Shown here one piece after another: positions 35,084 through 43,946 of a stretch of DNA of 64,000 nucleotides. A model generated the notes under the pieces. That model was not told the origin of the DNA. It was given only the letters and a program-made list of their open reading frames with translations, and did no database searches. The first letter of the stretch is position 1; every line of letters begins with the position of its first letter. The stretch covers positions 3,554,501 to 3,618,500 of the forward strand of contig NZ_JUGU01000001.1 in NCBI RefSeq assembly GCF_000799465.1, read 5' to 3'. Origin of the DNA: Psychroserpens sp. Hel_I_66 (GTDB lineage: Bacteria > Bacteroidota > Bacteroidia > Flavobacteriales > Flavobacteriaceae). Position numbers and translations under genes: made by a program.

Positions 35084-36028
35084 ATGAATACCACGTTTGC
35101 AAAAGATATAAAAAAGGGCTTAACTGCTGAAGATAAATTTCTATCATCAAAATATTTCTATGATGACAATGGTAGTCGCATATTCCAGGAGATCATGCAA
35201 ATGCCAGAATATTATTTAACAGATGCCGAATTTGAAATTCTTTCATTACAATCAAAACAAATTGTTGAGGCATTAGGTTTTAGCGAACCTTTCAATATCA
35301 TAGAATTAGGTGCTGGAGACGGTTTTAAAACTTTTAAGCTTCTTGAATATCTTGTTAATGAAAAAATCGAGTTTAATTATGTGCCAATAGATATTTCCAA
35401 AGAGGCCATAACGATACTCTCAGCTAAACTTAAAGAGCGATTGCCCAAATTATCCATCAAGCCAAGAGTTGGCGATTATTTTGATATTCTAAAAGAGGAA
35501 TCAAAAAATAACATACCAAGTCTTTTATTGTTTTTAGGTAGTAATATTGGTAACTACCAAAGCGAAGAAGCTATCAATTTGATCAAGCTCTTTAATGAAA
35601 ATATGAATGTCAATGATAAACTTCTTATTGGGATTGATTTAAAGAAAAATCCAATAACTATACAAAATGCCTATTTTGATAACGCTGGAGTTACTAAGCG
35701 TTTTAACTTAAATCTTTTGCTGAGAATCAATAGAGAATTTAATGCTGATTTTAAAATTGATGATTTTGATTTCTATTGCTATTACAATCCTTTAAATGGT
35801 GAGGTGAAAAGCTATATTGTGAGCTTAAAAAAACAAACGATTCATATTGAAAAATTAGACTTACAGGTTGAGTTCAATCAAAATGAACTTATATGGACAG
35901 AGCTTTCTAAAAAGTACTCAATTGAAGATATAGAGAATTTGGCAGATGAGGCAAATTTCAGTGTAAAAAACCATTTTTTAGATTGCAAGCACTATTTTAC
36001 TGATAGCCTTTGGGAAAAGTTAGGCTAA
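35084..36028 (+). CDS. egtD: EgtD L-histidine N-alpha-methyltransferase
   Basis: This 314-residue SAM-dependent enzyme trimethylates histidine to hercynine, the EgtB substrate. Family motifs include FYDDNGSRIFQEIMQMPEYY, the SAM-binding IIELGAGDGFKT, VPIDISKEAI, LLLFLGSNIGNY and GIDLKKNP. Length and order match the EgtD (DUF2260) family. It is separated from egtB by 1 nt, so the two enzymes are surely co-translated. The product, ergothioneine or a close sulfur-histidine, fits the SelO-MsrA-OsmC antioxidant neighbourhood. Confidence 0.93.
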   Translation: MNTTFAKDIKKGLTAEDKFLSSKYFYDDNGSRIFQEIMQMPEYYLTDAEFEILSLQSKQIVEALGFSEPFNIIELGAGDGFKTFKLLEYLVNEKIEFNYVPIDISKEAITILSAKLKERLPKLSIKPRVGDYFDILKEESKNNIPSLLLFLGSNIGNYQSEEAINLIKLFNENMNVNDKLLIGIDLKKNPITIQNAYFDNAGVTKRFNLNLLLRINREFNADFKIDDFDFYCYYNPLNGEVKSYIVSLKKQTIHIEKLDLQVEFNQNELIWTELSKKYSIEDIENLADEANFSVKNHFLDCKHYFTDSLWEKLG

Positions 36029-36099
36029 TAATCAATACATTTGGTATGGAGGGATTACTATATATTATATGCTCTCCTTTACTATTTAAATCGTACATA

Positions 36100-39000
36100 A
36101 TGACTAATGTTTATAGATATACTTCAATAATTATATTGCTTCTACTTTTTAATGCTTGTGCGACTTATCATCCGCAGTATAGAGAGGAAGAGCAAAAAGG
36201 TATAAAACGTCCAGATAAAGAAATTGAGAAAACATTTTACTTAGTTGGTGATGCAGGAAAATCACCTCAAGGCGGTATGTCTAAAGCGTTGACTGCATTT
36301 AATAATCATATTTCTGGTAAAGACACAAAGGAAGATTTTGCCATTTTTTTAGGAGACAATATTTATCCAGATGGTCTGCCACTTGAGGGAACACCAGGAA
36401 GAAGAGAGGCAGAAAATGCTCTGAATGGTCAAATAAAATCGGTTAAAGACTTTAAGGGAGAGGTCGTTTTTATACCTGGAAATCATGATTGGTATGCAGG
36501 TGGTATTGATGGTTTAAAACGTCAAGAAAAATATATTGAAGATGCTTTGGGAAAAAATACGTTTCAACCAGAAAATGGTTGTCCGTTAGAAAGTATTGAT
36601 ATAGGAGAAAATATTCAATTAATTGCTATAGATACGCAGTGGTACTTGGAAAATTGGAATAATAATCCAGGAATTAATGACGAATGTGAAATCAAAACAA
36701 GAGATCGTTTTTTTGAAGAATTAGAAGGCGAGCTTAAGAAAGCCCAAAACAAAACAATAGTATTGGCAATGCACCACCCAATGTACACAAATGGTGTTCA
36801 TGGTGGTTTTTATGCAGCAAAAAAACATTTGTATCCAACACAAAGTAACACGCCAGTTCCAATTTTTGCTTCATTAATAGCGCAAATTAGAACTCAAGGA
36901 GGTGTTTCTATCCAGGACCGATATAATGAAAGTTACAATAAATTGATGAGTCGCTTAGAGACTTTGGCATTTGAGTCTGAGAATTTGATATTCGTCTCTG
37001 GGCACGAACATACATTGCAATACATAGAAAATGACCGAATTAAGCAAATTGTATCTGGATCTGGCGCAAAAGAATCTTATGCTCAATTGAGTGATAATGG
37101 TTTGTTTTCTTATGGAGGACAAGGGTTTGCAGAGCTTACAGTTTATAAAGATGGTAGTAGCTGGGTAAGTATTTATGGAGAAGAAAATGGACAACCTAAA
37201 CATTTATTTGCTAAGCAAATTTATGAGCCAACAAAAGATTATAATGTGTCACACTTACCAGATAGCTTCCCTCAAGAGATAGAAACATCTGTTTATTCAA
37301 AAGAAGAAACCGAAAAAACCAGTTTTTTTGAGTCGGTTTGGGGAGATCATTATCGTGAAGTTTACAGTACCAAGATTACAGCACAAGTTGCCACTTTAGA
37401 TACATTATATGGCGGACTGGAAATTGTGAGAGCAGGTGGTGGCCACCAAACAAGATCACTGCGCTTAAAAACCAAAGATGGTAGAGAGCTAAATATGAGA
37501 GCATTAAGAAAAAGCGCTACTCAATATTTACAAGCGGTATTGTTTAAGGATACATACATCCAGGATGATTTTGAAAAAACTGCAATTGAAGGTTTGATTC
37601 AGGACTTTTACACAGCAGCACATCCTTACGCGTTTATGGTGGTTCCAGATTTATCAGATGCAGGTAAAATTTATCATACAAACCCTAAAATTTTTTACAT
37701 TCCGAAGCATAAATATTTGGGAAAATATAATAATGATTATGGTGATGAGCTTTACATGATAGAAGAACGTCCAGAAGATAACTATACAGACGAGCGCAAT
37801 TTTGGATATGCAGATGATATTGAAAGTACCCACGATATTATAGAAAAAATCAGAGAAGATGAAAAATATAAAATCGATGAAAACGCATACATAAGAGCAC
37901 GATTGTTTGATATGTTAATTGGTGATTGGGATCGCCATCAAGACCAATGGCGCTGGGCACAATTTAACCAAGAGAATGGAGATAAGCTTTTTAGACCAAT
38001 ACCTAGAGATCGTGACCAAGTGTTTTCTAATTTTGATGGAACCTTGTTGGATGTAATGCGAATCATATCTGGATCTACCAACCAATTGCAGGTCTACGAT
38101 GAAGAGTTAAAAGATGTAAAATGGATGAACTCTGCAGGTGTAAAACTTGATCGGGTTTTGGTGCAACAATCAACCAAAGAAAAATGGCTGGAGCACGCAA
38201 AATACTTGAGAAATAATATTACAGATGAAGTTATAGAAAAAGCCTTCTCTAAAGTACCTATTGAAGTTCGAGACGAAACTTTAGAAGAGATTAAGGTAAA
38301 ATTAAAAGGTAGGCGATCAAACTTAGAAGATATTGCTGAACGTTACTATAAATATTTGAATGAATTGGTGATTCTTACAGGAACAGATAAAGATGATTAT
38401 ATAGAGGTCATAAGAGTTGCCGATAATGAAACCCAAGTAAAAATATCAAGAATTATAGATGGTGAAAAAGCAGAAGTTATCGTCGATAAGGTATTCAACA
38501 AAGATATCACTTCAGAAATATGGGTTTATGGCTTGGATGACAAGGATGTCTTTGAGGTGTCTGGTAAAGCCAATAATTTAATATTTACAAGATTAATTGG
38601 TGGTCAAGAAAATGACACTTATATAATAAACTCAGGTAGAAGAGTGAAGGTTTACGATCATGAAAGTAAACCAAATACAATAGAAAAAAATAAAGGTGCA
38701 ACCATAAGATTTACAGATGTTTATAACCTTAATCTATTTGATTACCAAAAACATATCGTCAACAATGGTTCAATAACACCAGCATTAGGATATAATCCAG
38801 ATGACGGTATTTCCTTAGGTTTTCAATTTGCTAAAACTAAAAACGGGTTTCAAAGAAATCCCTTCTCACAGCAACACGTATTTAAAGGAGGTTATTTTTT
38901 TGCAACCAGTGGTTTTTCATTAACCTATGACGGTGAATTTGCAAATATCATGAACGACTGGAATTTGCATGTTGGAGGACAATTTACATCAGATAATTTC

Positions 39001-39807
39001 ACAAATAACTTTTTTGGCTTCGGAAATGAAACCGTAAACAACGATGACGAACTTGATTATGACTATAACCGTGTAAAGACCAGTATCTATATGGCAAAAG
39101 CTGGTATTTTGAAGAAAGGTAATTTTGGTAGTGATTATGGATTTAGAGCTGTTTTTGAAGCTATTGAACTCGATAACACAGCAAACCGATTTATTACACA
39201 ATTTGCTCCTGCATCATTTGATGAATTCTACAAAAGGCGTTTGTTTGCTGCTTTAGAGACCGAATATAATTACGAAAGTTTTGATTCTAAGCTAGATCCT
39301 TCTAGAGGGATGACATTTAAAATGACCGTAGGAGGTAAAACCGAACTTGAAGATGCCAAAAACGTTTATGGCTATATAAATTCTAATTTAGGATTTTATA
39401 ATTCAATAAGTAGAAATCGTAAACTGGTTTTAAAGACAGATGCCAGAGTTCAAGTAAGAGTTGGTGACGATTTTCAATTTTACCAAGCTGCAAATATTGG
39501 AGGTGATAGTGGTTTGAGAGGTTTTAGAGCAGAACGTTTTACTGGTAAAAACTCATTTGTAGGGAGCGCAGATGTGAGATACAGCTTTAATTCTTTTAAA
39601 ACAAGAACACTACCTTTGCAAATCGGTATATTTGGTGGTTTTGATATTGGTAGAGTTTGGCTTAAAGGTGATTTTTCTGATAAATGGCATAACGATTATG
39701 GAGGTGGATTTTGGGTAACCGCTGCTGAAAGTCTCTCAGGGACGTTTAATCTTTTTAATAGCTCAGAAGGAGTCAGGTTTTCTTTCGGTTTTGGGCTAAA
39801 TTTTTAA
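36100..39807 (+). CDS. Lipoprotein fusing calcineurin-type phosphoesterase, kinase-like region and Omp85-like barrel
   Basis: This is a 1235-residue protein. The ATG at 36100 was chosen because a lipobox follows (LLLLFNAC, Cys20); an upstream frame overlaps egtD and adds no signal. Domain 1 (about 35-330) is a metallophosphoesterase: YLVGDAG, FLGDNIYPDG, IPGNHDWYAGG, AMHHPMYTNG and SGHEHTLQYI supply the metal ligands. Domain 2 (about 400-780) contains LFDMLIGDWDRHQDQW (Asp611-Arg-His) and PIPRDRDQVF (Asp637-Arg-Asp), a pattern reminiscent of CotH/Fam20-like atypical kinases; this is a tentative reading. Domain 3 (about 880-1235) looks like an Omp85/D15-type 16-strand barrel with GDSGLRGFRAERF and C-terminal Phe. 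It is probably an outer-membrane phosphatase; substrate unknown. Confidence 0.85.
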   Translation: MTNVYRYTSIIILLLLFNACATYHPQYREEEQKGIKRPDKEIEKTFYLVGDAGKSPQGGMSKALTAFNNHISGKDTKEDFAIFLGDNIYPDGLPLEGTPGRREAENALNGQIKSVKDFKGEVVFIPGNHDWYAGGIDGLKRQEKYIEDALGKNTFQPENGCPLESIDIGENIQLIAIDTQWYLENWNNNPGINDECEIKTRDRFFEELEGELKKAQNKTIVLAMHHPMYTNGVHGGFYAAKKHLYPTQSNTPVPIFASLIAQIRTQGGVSIQDRYNESYNKLMSRLETLAFESENLIFVSGHEHTLQYIENDRIKQIVSGSGAKESYAQLSDNGLFSYGGQGFAELTVYKDGSSWVSIYGEENGQPKHLFAKQIYEPTKDYNVSHLPDSFPQEIETSVYSKEETEKTSFFESVWGDHYREVYSTKITAQVATLDTLYGGLEIVRAGGGHQTRSLRLKTKDGRELNMRALRKSATQYLQAVLFKDTYIQDDFEKTAIEGLIQDFYTAAHPYAFMVVPDLSDAGKIYHTNPKIFYIPKHKYLGKYNNDYGDELYMIEERPEDNYTDERNFGYADDIESTHDIIEKIREDEKYKIDENAYIRARLFDMLIGDWDRHQDQWRWAQFNQENGDKLFRPIPRDRDQVFSNFDGTLLDVMRIISGSTNQLQVYDEELKDVKWMNSAGVKLDRVLVQQSTKEKWLEHAKYLRNNITDEVIEKAFSKVPIEVRDETLEEIKVKLKGRRSNLEDIAERYYKYLNELVILTGTDKDDYIEVIRVADNETQVKISRIIDGEKAEVIVDKVFNKDITSEIWVYGLDDKDVFEVSGKANNLIFTRLIGGQENDTYIINSGRRVKVYDHESKPNTIEKNKGATIRFTDVYNLNLFDYQKHIVNNGSITPALGYNPDDGISLGFQFAKTKNGFQRNPFSQQHVFKGGYFFATSGFSLTYDGEFANIMNDWNLHVGGQFTSDNFTNNFFGFGNETVNNDDELDYDYNRVKTSIYMAKAGILKKGNFGSDYGFRAVFEAIELDNTANRFITQFAPASFDEFYKRRLFAALETEYNYESFDSKLDPSRGMTFKMTVGGKTELEDAKNVYGYINSNLGFYNSISRNRKLVLKTDARVQVRVGDDFQFYQAANIGGDSGLRGFRAERFTGKNSFVGSADVRYSFNSFKTRTLPLQIGIFGGFDIGRVWLKGDFSDKWHNDYGGGFWVTAAESLSGTFNLFNSSEGVRFSFGFGLNF

Positions 39808-39816
39808 AACACTATT

Positions 39817-41136
39817 TTGAAAAGTTATTTTTACATCATCATAAAATATTTCGAAAAATTAGAGAGCAATATCGCATTCTATCCATCTTTGATAAGTGCA
39901 GCAGGCATCTTCTTTGCATTTTTCATGATCTATTTAGAAAGTGTTGGTATCTCTAAATACCTCGTTGAGCATGCACCGATTCTTGTAGTAAACAATACAG
40001 AAACTGCAAGAAGCCTTTTAACGACATTTATAGCAGGATTGATATCCATTATGGTATTCAGTTTTTCATTGGTAATGATCCTTTTAAATCAAGCGTCAAG
40101 TAATTTTTCGCCTAGATTGCTTCCAGGCTTGATTTCTAACTCAAGACATCAAATAATATTGGGTATTTACAATGCTACATTACTGTATTGTATTTTTACG
40201 TTAGTCTCTATCGCACCTCATGGAGATAAGTACCAAATGCCAGGTTTCTCGGTGTTATTAGGAATCATATTTATGACTTTAAGTTTGGGGGCATTTATAT
40301 ATTTTATTCATTCTATTTCACAAGAAATCCAAGTGAGTAACATCATGGATAAAATCTTCACCAAATCTAAAAATCGTCTAGAAAAACTTGTAGAATCAGA
40401 AAAGCACCTAGATACGGACTTTGAAGACACTAGTGAATGGAAAACGCTAATGGCAAAATCCACGGGTTACATGCAGGACATAAGTCTAAATGCATTGGCA
40501 GAATTATCAAAAGAGAATAATCTCAAAATTGAAATCGTACCCATAAAAGGCGTCTATGTACTAAAAGGAATCCCTGTTCTAAAAGTAAAGGGAGAAACAG
40601 ATGATGAACTTGAAAAATCACTTTTAGAAACCATTACATTTTCTAAGAACGAACTTATTGAAGATAATTATGTATTGGCCTTCAAACAAATAACAGAAAT
40701 CGCTCTTAAAGCCATGTCACCAGGAATAAACGATCCTGGAACATGCATAAACGCAATAGATTACTTAACAGAGCTCTTTGCGTTAAGAATGACTAAAAAG
40801 GATAAAAGCTATTATTTTGATGACAATGACAAACCTCTAATATATATTAAAACTGTAAGTTTTGAGGAAACATTGTTCTATGTTATGGCTGCCCTAAGGA
40901 ACTATTGTAAGCATGACCTTATTATTGTTCAAAAATTATTTTTAATGCTGCAATATCTGTTGCAAATAGATGATGTCTTAGATGAACATTACAAAAAAGC
41001 AGTAGTCAAGGAGATAGAAAATTTAAAAAATGATGCTTTAAAATCTCATGAAAATGAAGCAGATTTAAAAGTAATCAAATCCCAGATTGAACGATTAGAG
41101 CGTTTAAATCCTTCAGATCAAAAGATAAAATCATAA
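39817..41136 (+). CDS. DUF2254 inner-membrane protein
   Basis: This 439-residue protein has four hydrophobic segments near its N-terminus (IAFYPSLISAAGIFFAFFMI, LISIMVFSFSLVMILL and others), then a soluble C-terminal part containing DISLNALAEL and EIALKAMSPGINDPGTC, a hallmark of the DUF2254 family. The start is TTG at 39817: the only later in-frame ATG lies inside the first membrane helix. It begins 9 nt after the phosphoesterase-barrel gene. The family's function is unknown. Its 3' end overlaps the convergent beta-propeller gene by 19 bp. Confidence 0.85.
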   Translation: MKSYFYIIIKYFEKLESNIAFYPSLISAAGIFFAFFMIYLESVGISKYLVEHAPILVVNNTETARSLLTTFIAGLISIMVFSFSLVMILLNQASSNFSPRLLPGLISNSRHQIILGIYNATLLYCIFTLVSIAPHGDKYQMPGFSVLLGIIFMTLSLGAFIYFIHSISQEIQVSNIMDKIFTKSKNRLEKLVESEKHLDTDFEDTSEWKTLMAKSTGYMQDISLNALAELSKENNLKIEIVPIKGVYVLKGIPVLKVKGETDDELEKSLLETITFSKNELIEDNYVLAFKQITEIALKAMSPGINDPGTCINAIDYLTELFALRMTKKDKSYYFDDNDKPLIYIKTVSFEETLFYVMAALRNYCKHDLIIVQKLFLMLQYLLQIDDVLDEHYKKAVVKEIENLKNDALKSHENEADLKVIKSQIERLERLNPSDQKIKS

Positions 41137-41924
41137 ATTTTTCCACCTTCGTGTTTTGTTTTTTCATCTGTGATTAAAACCTCATTATCATGTATAAAAA
41201 CAACACCTTCCTTTTGGGAATCGTGTTCAAATGCTAATGATTTTACTTTGCCATCAAAAAAATTATCAGATTTAAAATCTGTGATTTTCCATAACCTTTC
41301 ATGGTTTAATAGCACAACGGTTTTACCATCATCACTAATATCTGCCGAAGTAACTTTTGTGTGTTTTCCATCAAGTTTCACTTCAGCAATATAGTTAGCC
41401 TCATGATCACCTTTTCTATTAGGGACCTTAAAAAGCTTGCAGTCCTTATCACTTTTTGAGAATATATAAAAGTAGTCATTGTAGAGAAAAAACGATTCAA
41501 AATCTTCAGATTCCATTTTCTTCGGAAGTGTAAAACTTATCACTTCCGCAGTAGTTAAATCTGTTGCTTTTTCAGGATTTGTTATTTTATAGATAGTGAA
41601 ATTCTCTCGTTTTTTACTGTTATTTCCAAAATCTCCAATGTAGATGTTTCCGAAGTTATCCGACGTTAAATCCTCCCAGTCATTATTTTGCGCATTTTCA
41701 ATTTCAAGGTTTTTTACAATTTCAATTTTTGAGTTCAATGCATATAGGTTATTCTTGTTTCCCGCATCTTCGATAGTCCAGAGTAAATCTGAGTTTTTTG
41801 TTTTTTCAATGGCAGATGCTTCTTTTAAACTCGAGGGTAAATCGGCAAGAGGCGTTACTTTTCCAGTGTAACACGAAGAAGTACTAAAAAAAAGGATTAT
41901 TATAAAAAAGCTATTAAAATTCAT
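41118..41924 (-). CDS. Beta-propeller lipoprotein (SdiA-regulated-like)
   Basis: This 268-residue lipoprotein has lipobox Cys18 (LFFSTSSC). The body has repeated blade-like strands (DLLWTIEDAGNKNNLYAL, DWEDLTSDNFGNIYIGDFG, ESFFLYNDYFYIFSKSD, HTKVTSADISDDGKTVVLLN), a pattern seen in SdiA-regulated or phytase-esterase-like propellers. No catalytic residues can be assigned. It converges on the DUF2254 gene with a 19-bp overlap of the coding ends. The function is unknown, probably at an envelope surface. Confidence 0.7.
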   Translation of the reverse strand: MNFNSFFIIILFFSTSSCYTGKVTPLADLPSSLKEASAIEKTKNSDLLWTIEDAGNKNNLYALNSKIEIVKNLEIENAQNNDWEDLTSDNFGNIYIGDFGNNSKKRENFTIYKITNPEKATDLTTAEVISFTLPKKMESEDFESFFLYNDYFYIFSKSDKDCKLFKVPNRKGDHEANYIAEVKLDGKHTKVTSADISDDGKTVVLLNHERLWKITDFKSDNFFDGKVKSLAFEHDSQKEGVVFIHDNEVLITDEKTKHEGGKIYDFIF

Positions 41925-42045
41925 AAAGTTTAATTTATAATAAAGTAAAAAGTTTTTCTTGGTAAACGAAAATCTAAAGTCATAAAGATTCTTTAAAATT
42001 AATTTTCCGGTATTTCTAATGCTGAATTTAATACTTTTATAGCCT

Positions 42046-42732
42046 ATGCAAAATCCATTAAAATTTGGTCACAGAGGAGCCAAAGGTCATTTGGCGGAAA
42101 ACACAATAGCATCCATTGAAAAAGCCATAGAGCTTGGTGTTGATGGTATTGAAATTGACGTTCATAGATGTGCATCTGGAGAACTAGTCGTGTTTCACGA
42201 TTTTACTTTAGAAAGAATGACCAATGGGTTTGGTGATGTTTCACAACATACATTATCGCAATTAAAGGCCCTCAAGGTTAGTTCTCAATTTACAATCCCA
42301 ACTCTAGTTGAAGTTCTTGATGTAATTGATAAAAAATGTGTTTTAAATATAGAGCTCAAAGGAAAAGATACTGCAACAGAAACTTGTAAACTCATTGATG
42401 CGTTTATAACGTACAACAATTGGAAAATCTCAGATTTTTTAATCTCAAGTTTTGATCTTGAAGAATTGAAGAAAGCTCGTGTTCTTAATGAAAATTTAAG
42501 ACTAGGTGTACTTACTGAAAAAAGAGTACCAGACATTTTAGAATTTTCGAATACCGTTAACGCCTATTCACTCAATATCAACTATGAAATGATCGATAGA
42601 AAAGACGTGAAATTGGCTCATGATAATGGATTGAAAATTTTTGTGTGGACGGTAAACAATATTAAAAGTATAGAGCTTATGAAAAAGTATGATGTAGATG
42701 CAATAATTTCTGATGTGCCAGATTGCTTATGA
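42046..42732 (+). CDS. Glycerophosphodiester phosphodiesterase
   Basis: This 228-residue cytoplasmic enzyme splits glycerophosphodiesters to glycerol-3-phosphate and an alcohol. The first catalytic segment is FGHRGAKGHLAENTIAS (His-Arg pair), followed by DGIEIDVHRCASGELVVFHD with the metal-binding Glu/Asp and second His. LNIELKG and VWTVNN are also typical. It has no signal peptide. Its stop codon overlaps the next start (ATGA). Confidence 0.93.
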   Translation: MQNPLKFGHRGAKGHLAENTIASIEKAIELGVDGIEIDVHRCASGELVVFHDFTLERMTNGFGDVSQHTLSQLKALKVSSQFTIPTLVEVLDVIDKKCVLNIELKGKDTATETCKLIDAFITYNNWKISDFLISSFDLEELKKARVLNENLRLGVLTEKRVPDILEFSNTVNAYSLNINYEMIDRKDVKLAHDNGLKIFVWTVNNIKSIELMKKYDVDAIISDVPDCL

Positions 42733-43946
42733 AAAAATATGATGTTATTATAGTTGGAGGTGGAGCAGCAGGTTTTTTTGCAGCTATAAATATTGCAAAT
42801 TTAAACCCAGAATTAAAAGTTGCTATTCTTGAAAAAGGGAAAGAGGGTCTTCAAAAAGTAAAAGTTTCGGGAGGAGGGCGATGCAACGTTACGCATGCCG
42901 AATTTATACCACAAGAATTAGTACTTAATTACCCAAGAGGAGAAAAAGAACTTCTTGGTCCTTTCCACCAGTTCATGACTGGAGATACCATAGAATGGTT
43001 TGAAAATAGAGGTGTAGAATTAAAGATAGAAGAGGATGGTCGCATGTTTCCTGTTTCTAATTCATCACAAACAATTATAGATTGTTTTCTTGACGAAGCA
43101 AATAAGCTTAATGTTGAGGTTTTATACTCACACGCATTAAAATCAATATCAAAAACTAAAGGTGTTTGGTTATTGGAAACAAATCAAGGCGATTTTTCGG
43201 CAGAAAACATAATGCTGGCGACAGGAAGTAGTGCTAAAATCTGGAATATGCTAGAATCTCTTGGGCACACGATTTCACAACCTGTACCCTCATTATTTAC
43301 TTTCGATATTAAAGATGAGCGCATAAAAGATATTCCAGGTGTAGTAGCTTTAGATGTTGAGGTAAAAGTCGTGGATTCTAATCTGTTTAGCGAAGGACCG
43401 TTGCTTATTACGCACGTTGGAATGAGCGCTCCAGCCATTTTAAAACTCTCTGCATTTGGGGCAATAGAACTCGCAACTCGTAATTATAAGTTCCAGATTG
43501 AAGTGAATTTTATTAAACAATCGTTGGATGATTGTATTGACAATTTAAAACATATAAAACATGAGTTAGCTAAAAAAACAGTTCTCAAATCCGCTCAGTT
43601 TGAAATCCCAAAACGATTATGGCAAAAACTGGTTTTAGCATCTCAAATAACTAATGATACCCGTTGGGCAGACCTCAATAAATCACAGTTAGAGCAATTA
43701 GCTTCACAGCTTACAGAGGCAGTTTTTGATGTTACTGGCAAAAGCACCTTTAAAGAAGAATTTGTTACTGCAGGTGGTGTAAATCTAAAAGAAATAAACT
43801 TTAAGACTTTTGAAAGTAAGATACAAGAAAATCTATATTTTGCTGGTGAAATTTTAAATATCGATGCCATAACTGGCGGGTTTAATTTTCAAAATGCGTG
43901 GTCTGGAGCTTATGTTGCAGCACAGGCTATTGCTATGCATAAATAG
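42729..43946 (+). CDS. HI0933/BaiN-type FAD-dependent oxidoreductase
   Basis: This 405-residue flavoprotein starts with the dinucleotide-binding motif KKYDVIIVGGGAAGFFAAIN and KVSGGGRCNVTHAE. MLATGSSAKIWN and a C-terminal FAD segment GEILNIDAITGGFNFQNAW complete the family signature. The ATG at 42729 is preferred over the TTG at 42723 because it overlaps the GDPD stop codon as ATGA. Family members are flavin-dependent reductases of mostly unknown physiological substrate. Its end overlaps the histidine kinase gene by 14 bp, tail to tail. Confidence 0.9.
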   Translation: MKKYDVIIVGGGAAGFFAAINIANLNPELKVAILEKGKEGLQKVKVSGGGRCNVTHAEFIPQELVLNYPRGEKELLGPFHQFMTGDTIEWFENRGVELKIEEDGRMFPVSNSSQTIIDCFLDEANKLNVEVLYSHALKSISKTKGVWLLETNQGDFSAENIMLATGSSAKIWNMLESLGHTISQPVPSLFTFDIKDERIKDIPGVVALDVEVKVVDSNLFSEGPLLITHVGMSAPAILKLSAFGAIELATRNYKFQIEVNFIKQSLDDCIDNLKHIKHELAKKTVLKSAQFEIPKRLWQKLVLASQITNDTRWADLNKSQLEQLASQLTEAVFDVTGKSTFKEEFVTAGGVNLKEINFKTFESKIQENLYFAGEILNIDAITGGFNFQNAWSGAYVAAQAIAMHK

